DNA from: Acetobacteraceae bacterium H6797
Lineage (GTDB): Bacteria > Pseudomonadota > Alphaproteobacteria > Acetobacterales > Acetobacteraceae
DNA length: 64,000 nt
NCBI GenBank assembly: GCA_015223225.1
Contig: JADFCQ010000005.1
Coordinates: forward strand, 186,001-250,000
Reading direction: 5' to 3'
Both the position numbers and the translations under genes were made by a program. Positions 1 through 8,378 of the stretch are shown one piece after another. The notes beneath the pieces were generated by a model. It saw only the letters and a program-made list of their open reading frames with translations, had not been told where the DNA came from and ran no database searches. Within the stretch, counting starts at the first letter, position 1. Every line of letters starts with the position of its first letter.

Positions 1-1148
1 TCGAGCTGCGCCGCCAGCAGGCCCTTGAGCACGGCGCGCAGGTCGGTCGTCGGCATGAGATCGCGGCCATCGAGCAGCGCGCGATCCGCAAGCCCCGGCC
101 AATCCGCGACCACCCGGCCACCCTGCACCCGACCGCCGACCAGCATGGCCACGCCGCCATTGCCGTGATCGGTGCCGCGCGAGCCATTCACATGCACCGT
201 CCGGCCGAATTCCGTGACGATCAGCACCGTCGTCTCGGCCCAGGCGGGGCCGAGCCCCTTCTCGAGCGCCGCGATGCCCATATCCAGCGCCTGGAGATTT
301 TTCGCGAGGCGGCCATCATAGGGTCCCTGCATCATATGCGTGTCCCAGCCTTCGAAATTCATCGCCGCGATGCGTGGGCCGTCCGGGGCGGCCATGAGCC
401 GGGCGGCGGCACTCGCGGCATCGGGGAAACCACCGACGCTGCCGGCCTGGCGCCGCCGTGCGTCGCGGTCAAGCGGTGCATCATTGAGGAATTCGTCGAC
501 GCGCGCGCCCTCCCGCAAGGCCGAAGCCAGTGACGGGTCCCGCGCCGCATAAAGCGCTTCGAGCCGCGCGATCGTATCGGCCTGCGCATAGCTGAGCACC
601 TGCGGCTGCCAACTCTCGACCGGTGCCGCACCGCGCAGGATCAGCGGCGCCGTCGCCGCGACGGCGAGGGCCGAGCGCGGAGTGATGTTCACGCCCCGCG
701 CCGGCTGCATCTTCGTCAGCGCCCGGTTGAGCCAGCCCGTATCCGTGCCGGTGCCCGAATTGGGCATGCCATTCTCCAGCACTTCCTGCGCGTCGAAATG
801 CGAGCGCGCGCGATAGGGCGTGGCGATGGCGTGGAAGAGCAGCGCCTGCTTGTTCTGATAGAGCCGCGCCAGGTTGGTCATGACCGGGTTGAGGCTGAAC
901 ATTCCGTCCAGCTTATAGGCCTCGGCGAGCTTCGGGCTCTGGAAATCGGCGCGGATCGCGGCGAAGGCAGGGTCGCCGGTAGGCATCACCGCGCCCAGCC
1001 CATCCAGCCCGCCGCGCAGGATGATGACGAGCAGGCGCTGATCAGAGGCACCGGCCGGCCCTGCCGCCCAGGCCTTGGGGATATAGGGCGAGGCGAAGAG
1101 CGTGGCGCCGGCCATCAGGAGATGGCGGCGGCTGGTCGAGAAGGTCAT
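1..1148 (-). CDS. DUF1501 family secreted protein (3' end cut off by window)
   Basis: Reading leftwards from an ATG at 1148, the frame stays open to the window edge, so the C-terminus is missing. The N-terminus carries a twin-arginine-like signal (SRRHLL followed by a hydrophobic stretch and AWA), pointing to Tat export. The body has DUF1501 hallmarks: LVIILRGGLDG near the start, a SHFDAQ segment, NFEGWDTH, and VTEFGRT followed by TDHGNGG. The family belongs to the alkaline-phosphatase/sulfatase superfamily, but no reaction is established. It lies 2 nt downstream of the DUF1800 gene, so the two are almost certainly co-transcribed. Family assignment is firm; function is unknown. Confidence 0.9.
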   Translation of the reverse strand, partial: MTFSTSRRHLLMAGATLFASPYIPKAWAAGPAGASDQRLLVIILRGGLDGLGAVMPTGDPAFAAIRADFQSPKLAEAYKLDGMFSLNPVMTNLARLYQNKQALLFHAIATPYRARSHFDAQEVLENGMPNSGTGTDTGWLNRALTKMQPARGVNITPRSALAVAATAPLILRGAAPVESWQPQVLSYAQADTIARLEALYAARDPSLASALREGARVDEFLNDAPLDRDARRRQAGSVGGFPDAASAAARLMAAPDGPRIAAMNFEGWDTHMMQGPYDGRLAKNLQALDMGIAALEKGLGPAWAETTVLIVTEFGRTVHVNGSRGTDHGNGGVAMLVGGRVQGGRVVADWPGLADRALLDGRDLMPTTDLRAVLKGLLAAQL

Positions 1149-1150
1149 GC

Positions 1151-2521
1151 CTATCTCCTCTGCAAATCCGGGCTCATCAGAAGCAGTGTCAGCGCCTGCT
1201 CCCGGCTTTCGCCGCGAAGGGCAGTGCTGCGGGTCTCGTCGCTCAGCATGGGGCGCAGCGGGCCATTCACCAGCGCCTTGATATCCACGCCTTCGGCATG
1301 GCTGTTGGCCAGGTTCTGGCTCCAATCCAGCCGCGTCTTGACGCCGTCGGACGTCACCCAGCCATCGTCCTCCTCTGGCCAGCCCTTGGGCGAAGGCGGC
1401 GCGAGAAAGGGCTGCCCCATGGCGACCAGCGCGAGATCGGGCGAGGGCGGGGAGGGCGGCTTGCCGATCAGGCGGCTCGCCACGGCCATGAACTCGATCG
1501 GCGGCCGCATTTTCGTCAGCGGCAGCGACCAGGCTTCATCCCGCCGCACCAGCGTCCTGGCCAGATCGCCCAGGTCGCCCCGTGTCTCGAGAAAGCGGCG
1601 CTCCAGCGCCGTGGCCATGGCGGGCGGCAATTCATCCGTGACGAAGGAGCGGGCGAAGCGCCGCGTCACATGCTTCGCCGTGGCCGGATGCGCCGCCAGA
1701 TCCGCCAGCACCGCCATGAGCTGGTCGCGGCCGTCTTCGGGATAGGTCTTGCCCAGCACCTTCTTCGGCCCGGGCTGATGGCGGTGCGGATCGAAGATCG
1801 TCTGGCCGCAGGTCGGGCTATTAACGTTCAGGTCGACGAGCCAGCCGGTCAGCACGGCGGCGAAGCTCGTCACATCCTGCTGCGTATAGCCGCCGTCGGC
1901 GCCGAGCGTGTGAAGCTCCAGCACCTCGCGGGCCAAGTTCTCGTTCAACCCCGACTGCTTGCGCTTGCCGACCATCGAATCCGGCCCGACCGAAACGTCG
2001 TTATCGAGGTAAAACAGCATGCTCGGATGCGTGACGGCCGAAACCAGCATCTCATGAAAGCGGCCGAGCACATGCGGCCGGATGACCTCGCGCTGGAAAG
2101 GCCCCACGGTGACGCCGACCTTGCCCTTCACCGCCGAGACGGTGAAATGGTTGCCCCAATGCAGCGCGAGGCGCTCCTGCAACGGCGAGGGGCTATCGAC
2201 GACATTGGCCAGCCAGGCGGCCAGTTCCTCATCGCGCTGAACCGTGCGCGGGATGGGCGTGCGCCGCTCGCGCCTATCCGGCATCTGCTCGCCGCGGCTC
2301 TGGGCGACCTTCTCACGATTGATCTCGGCCGCCGCGCGGCGCCGGCGCTGCATGGTCGCGACCTGATCCGCCGCCGTCGGCAGCCCCACCATGGTGGGGA
2401 GAGCCTGCGCCAGCTGCGCCTCGACCGCACTGCGCGGATCGCTCTCCCGCACCGAGGAACCGGCGCGGGGACCAAGGCCGAAACGGCCAGAGACGACAGC
2501 AAGCGGCTGCGGTTTATCCAT
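1151..2521 (-). CDS. DUF1800 domain-containing protein
   Basis: A 456-residue protein starting at ATG 2521. The family signature is clear: LHWGNHFTVS in the middle, then NENLAREVLELHTLGADGGYTQQDV, then a C-terminal half with RRFARSFVTDELP. DUF1800 proteins are commonly encoded next to DUF1501 proteins, as here (2-nt gap), and both are thought to act outside the cytoplasm. I see no clear signal peptide: the N-terminus is hydrophilic and Arg-rich, so export may depend on the Tat signal of the DUF1501 partner, which is inference. No catalytic motif is recognisable. A small dyad (GAGGGC arms, 2553-2571) lies upstream of the start and overlaps the stop codon of the preceding gene. Confidence 0.9.
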   Translation of the reverse strand: MDKPQPLAVVSGRFGLGPRAGSSVRESDPRSAVEAQLAQALPTMVGLPTAADQVATMQRRRRAAAEINREKVAQSRGEQMPDRRERRTPIPRTVQRDEELAAWLANVVDSPSPLQERLALHWGNHFTVSAVKGKVGVTVGPFQREVIRPHVLGRFHEMLVSAVTHPSMLFYLDNDVSVGPDSMVGKRKQSGLNENLAREVLELHTLGADGGYTQQDVTSFAAVLTGWLVDLNVNSPTCGQTIFDPHRHQPGPKKVLGKTYPEDGRDQLMAVLADLAAHPATAKHVTRRFARSFVTDELPPAMATALERRFLETRGDLGDLARTLVRRDEAWSLPLTKMRPPIEFMAVASRLIGKPPSPPSPDLALVAMGQPFLAPPSPKGWPEEDDGWVTSDGVKTRLDWSQNLANSHAEGVDIKALVNGPLRPMLSDETRSTALRGESREQALTLLLMSPDLQRR

Positions 2522-2569
2522 AAGACCCCCGGTCAGGCTGTTCGGCCGCCGCGAGGGCTGAGACTGCCC

Positions 2570-4579
2570 TCAGATACGCGGCATGGCAGGGTGCTGGCCC
2601 CTCGCCGGCAGAACGGCTTTCTCGTTGATCCGAAATGCCCCGAAGGGGATGCCGACATCCAGCAGATTAAAGATACGAAGCGTCTCCCGGCGTTGCATCG
2701 CCGCGCGAAGCGCCGCGAAGATCACATTCTGGTCGATCCACCAGTTCGAGTTGCCGCTATGGCGGAACTTGGCCAGGGCGAAATGCGACACGCGCGAGAG
2801 GTAATCGGCGAAAAGCCGCGCATCATCGGCATCAGCGAGATAGAGGCAGGAGGCATTCAGCGTGCCCCAGGTCTCGATGCGCGGGGTACGCATGATGATA
2901 TAGCCCTGGGCGTTGAAGGAGCGGATCTTGTCATAGAGCCGCATGCCGATGCTGCCGTTCCGCCGCCAATTCGGCGCAAGCGCCGAGGGCGCCTCCATGA
3001 ATTTGATGTCCATATCGGTCAGCAGGATGTCGCCGCCCGCCGCCTCCATGAAGAGCGGCGCGCGCAGGAAACGGGTAGTCGCGTAGTAATAAGGCGCCTT
3101 GATCGGGGGCTTTTCCGAGGAGAGGCTCACCCTCGGCTCGGCCATGATCTGCTCCATCAGCTCGGGCGCCACATCGGCCACGTCGCCCATCAGATGGAAA
3201 TGCGCTCGCGCCTCGGGATCCTGGCGGAAGAGCGAGCGGGTATAGTTTTCGTAGAATTTCGCCAGATAACCCGGATCGGCGCAGGCGATCGTCAAGCAGG
3301 AGCGCGACTGCGGCTGGATCGGCTTGATAAACTTGAAATCGCAAGCCTCAGGCAGAAGGCTCGGATCGGCCGGCGGCCCCGACAGGCAAGCCTCGACGCT
3401 GGCCGAGGGCAGGAAGGTCATATGCCCCGAGCCGTTGAAGGCCGCGTTGTGCTCGGCCCCGCGGCGCTGGGCGAAGGCCTCGTCGGCCGCCTCCTGCGCA
3501 TCGCTGGCAAGGTGGCAGATGCCCTGAATGACCATGCGACGGGGCTCGGGAATATGCGCCGTCAGCACGGCATAGCGGCGCAGCACGGTTTCGCGCCAGG
3601 CCGGATCGAGCCAGAATTCCTCGCATTGGCCCATACAGCGGAAGAGCCGCAGCGCGACTGAGGCGGGCGGCACATTATCCGTCTGCCCGGCTTCCAGCGC
3701 CGCCAGGACCTCTTCGAGCACCGTCGCGCGGAAGGTCAGGCCATCGGCGAATTCGTGGCGCCAGCAAGCCTCGGTATTGATGGCCGCCCAGGCCTGGCGG
3801 AAGCGATGGCTCGTGCCGGTAGAGCCGGCTTCATCCAGCAGCGCGGCCAGAACAGTGACGGGCTGGCGCAGCCGGTCATCGAGGCGCTCGGCGGCGGCAA
3901 GGGCAGGGGCCATGCTCGTATCGGCAAGGCCGGCATGGGCCAGAAACAGCGCCCGGCCGGAAACCAGCACCGAGAGCCAGATCAGCAGCCGCGAATGTGC
4001 CCCGCGAGCTTCGAGCACCGGGAGGTTCTGGTCGATGCAGGTAATGGCTTCGGCCAGCAGCTCGCCATTCTCGCTGCTTTCGGCCTGCTCCAGCATGGCC
4101 GTCGCCAGGGCGATGGTCTGCTCCGGCCCCCGTGCCTCGGCCGGCACCGCCTTGAGCAGCCCGATCACCTCCGCCTGGCTCTTGCCGAGGATGGAGAGGC
4201 GAAGGGCCATATTCGGGTGGAGCTTGTCGCTCGCGAGCAGGCGGCGGCGAAGCGCCTCGGCCCTCTCGGCCAGCGGCTTCTGCGTGCCGATCAGCCTTTC
4301 GCAGCCTTTCAGGAAGAGGCTCATCTGCGGGCCATCGAGCGTCATGCCCTGGTCGAGCGCCTTCTCATACAGGGCGACCAGGGTTTCGGAATCGTTCAGC
4401 GCCAGAGCCGTGGAGGCGAGGGGCTGAAGCAGGGCCGGTAGATCGGCCTCCGCCTCGGCCAGGGCCATGCCCTTTCGCTGGAGCGCCCGCATCTCGTCCA
4501 GGCGGGGGCTGCGCTTCGAATGCAGCGCATTCACCGCCTTGAATTCATTCAGAAAATCGTCGAGAAGCAAGGTCGTCAT
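2570..4579 (-). CDS. helical-repeat protein with C-terminal GT-A-like glycosyltransferase domain
   Basis: A 669-residue protein with two visible parts. Residues 1 to about 400 are Ala/Leu-rich amphipathic helices resembling TPR-like repeats. From about residue 425 the pattern looks like a GT-A nucleotide-sugar transferase: TIACADPGYLAKFYENYTRS as a first strand and helix, a candidate metal-binding DMD at 522-524 within ILLTDMDIKFM, and a late WWIDQN segment (D616-Q617) like the DQ motif of nucleotide-diphospho-sugar transferases. No signal peptide or membrane segment is seen, so it is probably cytoplasmic. Its ATG overlaps the stop of the upstream hydrolase gene by 4 nt (ATGA), implying translational coupling. 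I do not recognise a named family. The GT assignment rests on motif layout only. Confidence 0.6.
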   Translation of the reverse strand: MTTLLLDDFLNEFKAVNALHSKRSPRLDEMRALQRKGMALAEAEADLPALLQPLASTALALNDSETLVALYEKALDQGMTLDGPQMSLFLKGCERLIGTQKPLAERAEALRRRLLASDKLHPNMALRLSILGKSQAEVIGLLKAVPAEARGPEQTIALATAMLEQAESSENGELLAEAITCIDQNLPVLEARGAHSRLLIWLSVLVSGRALFLAHAGLADTSMAPALAAAERLDDRLRQPVTVLAALLDEAGSTGTSHRFRQAWAAINTEACWRHEFADGLTFRATVLEEVLAALEAGQTDNVPPASVALRLFRCMGQCEEFWLDPAWRETVLRRYAVLTAHIPEPRRMVIQGICHLASDAQEAADEAFAQRRGAEHNAAFNGSGHMTFLPSASVEACLSGPPADPSLLPEACDFKFIKPIQPQSRSCLTIACADPGYLAKFYENYTRSLFRQDPEARAHFHLMGDVADVAPELMEQIMAEPRVSLSSEKPPIKAPYYYATTRFLRAPLFMEAAGGDILLTDMDIKFMEAPSALAPNWRRNGSIGMRLYDKIRSFNAQGYIIMRTPRIETWGTLNASCLYLADADDARLFADYLSRVSHFALAKFRHSGNSNWWIDQNVIFAALRAAMQRRETLRIFNLLDVGIPFGAFRINEKAVLPARGQHPAMPRI

Positions 4580-5652
4580 CCGTTGGTTAAGTGCGGCGTG
4601 GCCTTCGGCGCGCTAATGAGCGCCTGCAGCTCGCCGTCGCTATCGATGGCCGAGCGGTAGCGCTCATGAAGGGCTTCGAGTTTCGCAGGGTCTTCGCTCA
4701 CCGATTGAATGGACTGGGCGAGCATCGAGGCAAAGAGCTTTCGCGCGCCTTCATGGCGCGGCCGCATGGTCACGGCCTCTTCAAGTTCTTGCAGCGCCTC
4801 TTCACCGAGGCCAAGCCGCCACATATTCTGCGCCAGGCGTAAGCGGGGCTGAATAGCGCTGGCGTCGAGCGACTTGGCCGTCCTAAGCGCTTCGACGGCC
4901 GCCTGATACCGTCCGCGCTGCTGCAGAGCCAGCGCCATTTCACCCCAGTAATCAGGGTTGCCACGTCGCTGGGCGCGAACTGCCTCCTTGAGCGAAAGTA
5001 GGGAGAACTTGTTACCGATCATGGACAGGATCGTATCCGATAGCAGGCCGATATGGCTTAGGTAGGCCAGCGGCGCATGCCCCGAGAACGGCAGCCCGAC
5101 CCGAATGATCCGCGGTGAGCGCAACCGCTGCACATGCTTCCGATCGATCGAGAGCGGGTCGTAGATGATGTATTTGCGGGCCTTGGGCGCTAGCCCGGCC
5201 TTCATGTCGTCCCAGTTGAAGGTCAACTTGCTGGCCCGGTGTCGCCAGCGCCGCTCAAACGGGGCTTTGGCCGGATCGATCGAGAATTGCGGCGCGGCGG
5301 CGATGACTGTCGTCGCACCCAGGGCGCGGGAGTGGAGCAGGGCACCGTGGCCGCCCATGCTTGAGCCATAGGTGATGACGCGGCTATGCTGACGAACGAC
5401 CTCTCTGGCGATGGAGAGAGCCTTCTCGATATCGGGCACCTGCCACCAATGCGGCCAAGCCGAGATGAAGCAGAGGCAGGCCAAGCCGCGCTTGGCGAAG
5501 AACTCCTGACCGAAGCCAACTGGCGGGTCGAAATCCTGATGCACCAAAGGTGAGAACGTGACTACGAGTGGGCCGCGCTTCTCGGCTGGCACGTAGACCA
5601 GCCGGAGATCAGGGCCATCGAAAATCAACCGCGGCGACAGGTCCTTCGTCAT
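4576..5652 (-). CDS. alpha/beta-hydrolase-fold protein with C-terminal TPR segment
   Basis: A 358-residue protein. I chose ATG 5652 over the TTG at 5655. Residues 1-205 look like an alpha/beta hydrolase: strand LVVTFSP (29-35), nucleophile elbow GSSMGG with Ser98, an acid candidate at Asp165 or Asp170, and SGHAPL with His192. Residues 225-330 are helical repeats of TPR type (GEMALALQQRGRYQAAVEAL and following). There is no signal peptide. It overlaps the downstream GT-like gene by 4 nt. A second protein of the same hydrolase layout lies at 49831-51237. Similar hydrolase domains occur next to surface-polysaccharide genes, so a role in glycan or glycoconjugate processing is possible but unproven. 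Confidence 0.65.
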   Translation of the reverse strand: MTKDLSPRLIFDGPDLRLVYVPAEKRGPLVVTFSPLVHQDFDPPVGFGQEFFAKRGLACLCFISAWPHWWQVPDIEKALSIAREVVRQHSRVITYGSSMGGHGALLHSRALGATTVIAAAPQFSIDPAKAPFERRWRHRASKLTFNWDDMKAGLAPKARKYIIYDPLSIDRKHVQRLRSPRIIRVGLPFSGHAPLAYLSHIGLLSDTILSMIGNKFSLLSLKEAVRAQRRGNPDYWGEMALALQQRGRYQAAVEALRTAKSLDASAIQPRLRLAQNMWRLGLGEEALQELEEAVTMRPRHEGARKLFASMLAQSIQSVSEDPAKLEALHERYRSAIDSDGELQALISAPKATPHLTNG

Positions 5653-5763
5653 CAAGGTCCAGCAAGGCTCCCGTGATATCTAGTGTGATAGCTCGAATCA
5701 GATGACCTCAAGTTTAACAGGGCCGTCGCCTAATGTCCGGTCACGACACCAACAGCGATTTTT

Positions 5764-5781
5764 CCATAATCTATATTATGG
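5764..5781. promoter_or_regulatory. AT-rich inverted repeat in divergent intergenic region
   Basis: CCATAAT and ATTATGG are perfect inverted 7-bp arms around a 4-nt spacer, inside an AT-rich patch of otherwise GC-rich DNA. It lies in the 233-bp region between the divergently transcribed hydrolase gene (start 5652) and mazG (start 5886). It is followed by CTTTTT on the + strand and so resembles a terminator, but no + strand gene precedes it. An operator or promoter-associated element is the more likely reading. Confidence 0.4.
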
Positions 5782-5885
5782 CTTTTTCGGACCTGCCTGC
5801 GACAGCCTCCGTTCCCACACCGCCATCCCCTTGCCCGGGCCCGCCCAAGGGTCGAAACAAGGCCCAGCAGCCAGCTGGATGAGCC

Positions 5886-6728
5886 ATGACCGCCGATAAC
5901 ACCACTCCGATCGTCACGCCCGATGAAACCGCCCAGCGTGCCGCCGCCGAATTCGCCCGTCTTGTCGCCATCATGGCCCGGCTGCGCGCGCCTGACGGCT
6001 GCCCTTGGGATCAGGTGCAGGATTTCGACAGCATCGCGCCCTACACGCTCGAGGAAGCCCATGAGGTGGCCGAGGCCATCGCCCGGCGCGACTGGGCTTC
6101 TCTGGCCGATGAGTTGGGCGACCTTCTCTTCCAGGTTGTCTATCACGCGCAGATGGCCTCCGAAGAAAACCACTTCGACGTCACGGCTGTCACCAAGGCC
6201 ATCTCCGACAAGATGATCCGCCGGCACCCGCATGTCTTCGGCAGCGAGGCGGCCCGCACTGCTGAGGAGCAGATCGCGGGCTGGGAGACGGTCAAGGCGG
6301 CCGAGCGGGCCTCGCGGCGGGAAAGCGGTACGCTGGCGGGGGTATCGGCCGCCCTGCCCGCCCTGACCCGTGCCGCCAAGCTCACCCGCCGCGCCGCCCG
6401 CGTGGGCTTCGACTGGCCGAATGCCGAGGGCGTGCTCGAGAAGCTGGCCGAGGAAACCGACGAACTGCGCGCGGAACTCCCTAAAGCCGACAAGGCCCGG
6501 ATGGCAGACGAGCTGGGAGATATGCTCTTCGTCCTGGCCAATCTCGCCCGCAAGCTGGACCTTGATCCCGAGCAGTGCCTCACGCAAGCAAATCGGAAAT
6601 TTGAGCGCCGCTTCAATGCTGTGGAGCAGAATCTTGCAATGCAAGGTTTGACTGCCGTTGAAGCCGGCCTTGATCGCATGGAGCAGGAATGGATTGAGGT
6701 CAAGAAAGCCGAAAAATCAGCGATCTAA
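5886..6728 (+). CDS. mazG: nucleoside triphosphate pyrophosphohydrolase MazG
   Basis: A 280-residue, two-domain all-alpha NTP pyrophosphohydrolase that hydrolyses (d)NTPs to NMP and PPi, a house-cleaning and stringent-response-related enzyme. The first domain has LRAPDGCPWDQVQ (33-45), EEAHE (56-60) and ELGDLLFQVVYHA (76-88), the EExxE...ExxD metal-binding pattern. The second copy is seen as EETDELRAEL and DELGDMLFVLANLARKL. Length matches E. coli-type tandem MazG. ATG 5886 is preceded by a weak GGATGAG. There is no adjacent toxin-antitoxin pair, and the next gene starts 48 nt downstream with its own strong ribosome binding site. Confidence 0.95.
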   Translation: MTADNTTPIVTPDETAQRAAAEFARLVAIMARLRAPDGCPWDQVQDFDSIAPYTLEEAHEVAEAIARRDWASLADELGDLLFQVVYHAQMASEENHFDVTAVTKAISDKMIRRHPHVFGSEAARTAEEQIAGWETVKAAERASRRESGTLAGVSAALPALTRAAKLTRRAARVGFDWPNAEGVLEKLAEETDELRAELPKADKARMADELGDMLFVLANLARKLDLDPEQCLTQANRKFERRFNAVEQNLAMQGLTAVEAGLDRMEQEWIEVKKAEKSAI

Positions 6729-6776
6729 AGCCGACAGCTAAATTCAGATATCACTTTAATTTTACGGAGGAACGTC

Positions 6777-8210
6777 ATGACAATCCACGGTCACTGGATC
6801 GCCAATAAGCGCCACGAGGCGCGCGAGACGCTGCCGGTTCTCAACCCTTCTGATGGCAATGAGGTGGCCCGCATCGGCCGCGGCACCGCCAGCGAAATCG
6901 ACACGGCCATCCGCGCCGCCCAGGCCGCGCTCGACGGCGCCTGGGGCCGAATGTCAGCGACGGAGCGCGGCCGCCTGCTCTCCCGCCTCTCCGCCCTGAT
7001 CCTCCGCGATGCCGAACGCCTCGCGCAGCTCGAATCCCTCGATGTCGGCAAGCCCATCCGCCAGGCCCGCGCCGATGCTGCCGCCTGCGCCCGCTATTTC
7101 GAGTTCTACGGAGGCGCGGCCGACAAGATGCATGGCGAAACCATCCCCTATGCCGAGGGGATGAGCGTCATGACCTTCTGGGAGCCGCATGGCATCACGG
7201 CGCATATCATCCCCTGGAACTACCCGATGCAGATGCTCGGCCGTTCCGTGGGCGGCGCGCTGGCCATGGGCAATGCAACGGTGCTCAAGCCCGCTGAGGA
7301 TGCCTCCCTCTCCTCCCTCGCCATTGCTGAACTGGCCGCCGAAGCCGGCTTCCCGCCAGGCGTCGTCAATGTCGTCACCGGCCTGGGCGAAGAGGCTGGC
7401 GCCGCGCTTACGGCCCATCCGGGCATCGCCCATATCTCCTTCACCGGCAGCCCGGAGGTCGGCACCCTCGTCCAGACCGCTGCCGCCCAGCGCACCATCC
7501 CCGTCACGCTGGAACTGGGCGGCAAGAGCCCGCAGATCGTCTTCGCCGATGCCGATCTCGAGACGGCCAATGCGACCGTCCTCAATGCCATCATCCAGAA
7601 TGCCGGCCAGACCTGCTCTGCCGGCAGCCGTGTCCTGGTCGAAGACCGCATCTTCGACAATTTCGTCGCCGACCTGGCGGGCCGCTTCCAGAAGCTCGAA
7701 GCTGGCCCCGCCGAGCGGGATCTCGATCTCGGCCCGGTCATCAACCCGCAACAGCAGAAGCGCGTGGAGCATTTCCTCTCCCTCGCCGGTCAGGATGGGC
7801 TGAGCCTCGCCGGCCAGGGCCGCATAGCCTCCAACGCGCCCGAGGGCGGCTATTACGTGCGCCCCACGCTGGTCGCAGATGTGGATGCGAACCATGCCCT
7901 GGCGCAGGACGAGATTTTCGGCCCCGTCCTCACCGCCATCCGCTTCCGCTCCGAGGAGCAGGCCCTCGCCATCGCCAATGGCACCCAATACGGGCTCGTC
8001 GCCGGCGTCTGGACCAATGATCTCGGCCGGGCGATGCGCCTCTCGCGCGGCATCAAGGTCGGCCAGGTCTTCGTGAACAATTACGGCGCAGGCGGCGGCG
8101 TGGAACTGCCCTTCGGCGGGGTGAAGCGCAGCGGCCATGGCCGTGAGAAGGGCTTCGCCGCCCTCGCCGGCTTCGGCGCGCTCAAGACCATCGCCATCCG
8201 GCACGGCTGA
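6777..8210 (+). CDS. NAD(P)-dependent aldehyde dehydrogenase family protein
   Basis: A 477-residue enzyme with the whole ALDH fold, oxidising an aldehyde to a carboxylate with NAD(P)+. Visible motifs are the cofactor loop HIIPWNYPM, SFTGSPEVG, the general-base glutamate in LELGGKSPQ, and the nucleophilic Cys in NAGQTCSAGSR. The sequence resembles betaine-aldehyde or gamma-aminobutyraldehyde dehydrogenases, but the substrate cannot be fixed. GGAGG at 6766-6770 sits 6 nt before ATG 6777, a strong start. It precedes a TRAP transporter operon, suggesting oxidation of a product derived from the imported compound. Confidence 0.92.
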   Translation: MTIHGHWIANKRHEARETLPVLNPSDGNEVARIGRGTASEIDTAIRAAQAALDGAWGRMSATERGRLLSRLSALILRDAERLAQLESLDVGKPIRQARADAAACARYFEFYGGAADKMHGETIPYAEGMSVMTFWEPHGITAHIIPWNYPMQMLGRSVGGALAMGNATVLKPAEDASLSSLAIAELAAEAGFPPGVVNVVTGLGEEAGAALTAHPGIAHISFTGSPEVGTLVQTAAAQRTIPVTLELGGKSPQIVFADADLETANATVLNAIIQNAGQTCSAGSRVLVEDRIFDNFVADLAGRFQKLEAGPAERDLDLGPVINPQQQKRVEHFLSLAGQDGLSLAGQGRIASNAPEGGYYVRPTLVADVDANHALAQDEIFGPVLTAIRFRSEEQALAIANGTQYGLVAGVWTNDLGRAMRLSRGIKVGQVFVNNYGAGGGVELPFGGVKRSGHGREKGFAALAGFGALKTIAIRHG

Positions 8211-8378
8211 GGCGATCCAGGTGGAAAGTGTCGTGTAGGCGGCCGGTTTTCTCCGGAACTTGCGCGACACCCGCACCCGCTGACATTAATTTGCGACGAA
8301 ATGTTGCCTCCACCCGCGCCCTCCCATAAACGAGAGGCGATGGGATGAGCGGAAAGCTCACTCGAGGAGGAAACAAGC

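Noticed and set aside
1298..3661. A 787-codon open frame on the + strand
   Set aside because: It runs antisense to the DUF1800 gene and the GT-like gene, both of which have clear protein features. High-GC codon bias opens long antisense frames. Its product is Arg/His/Gly-rich and low in hydrophobic residues, so it does not look like a protein.
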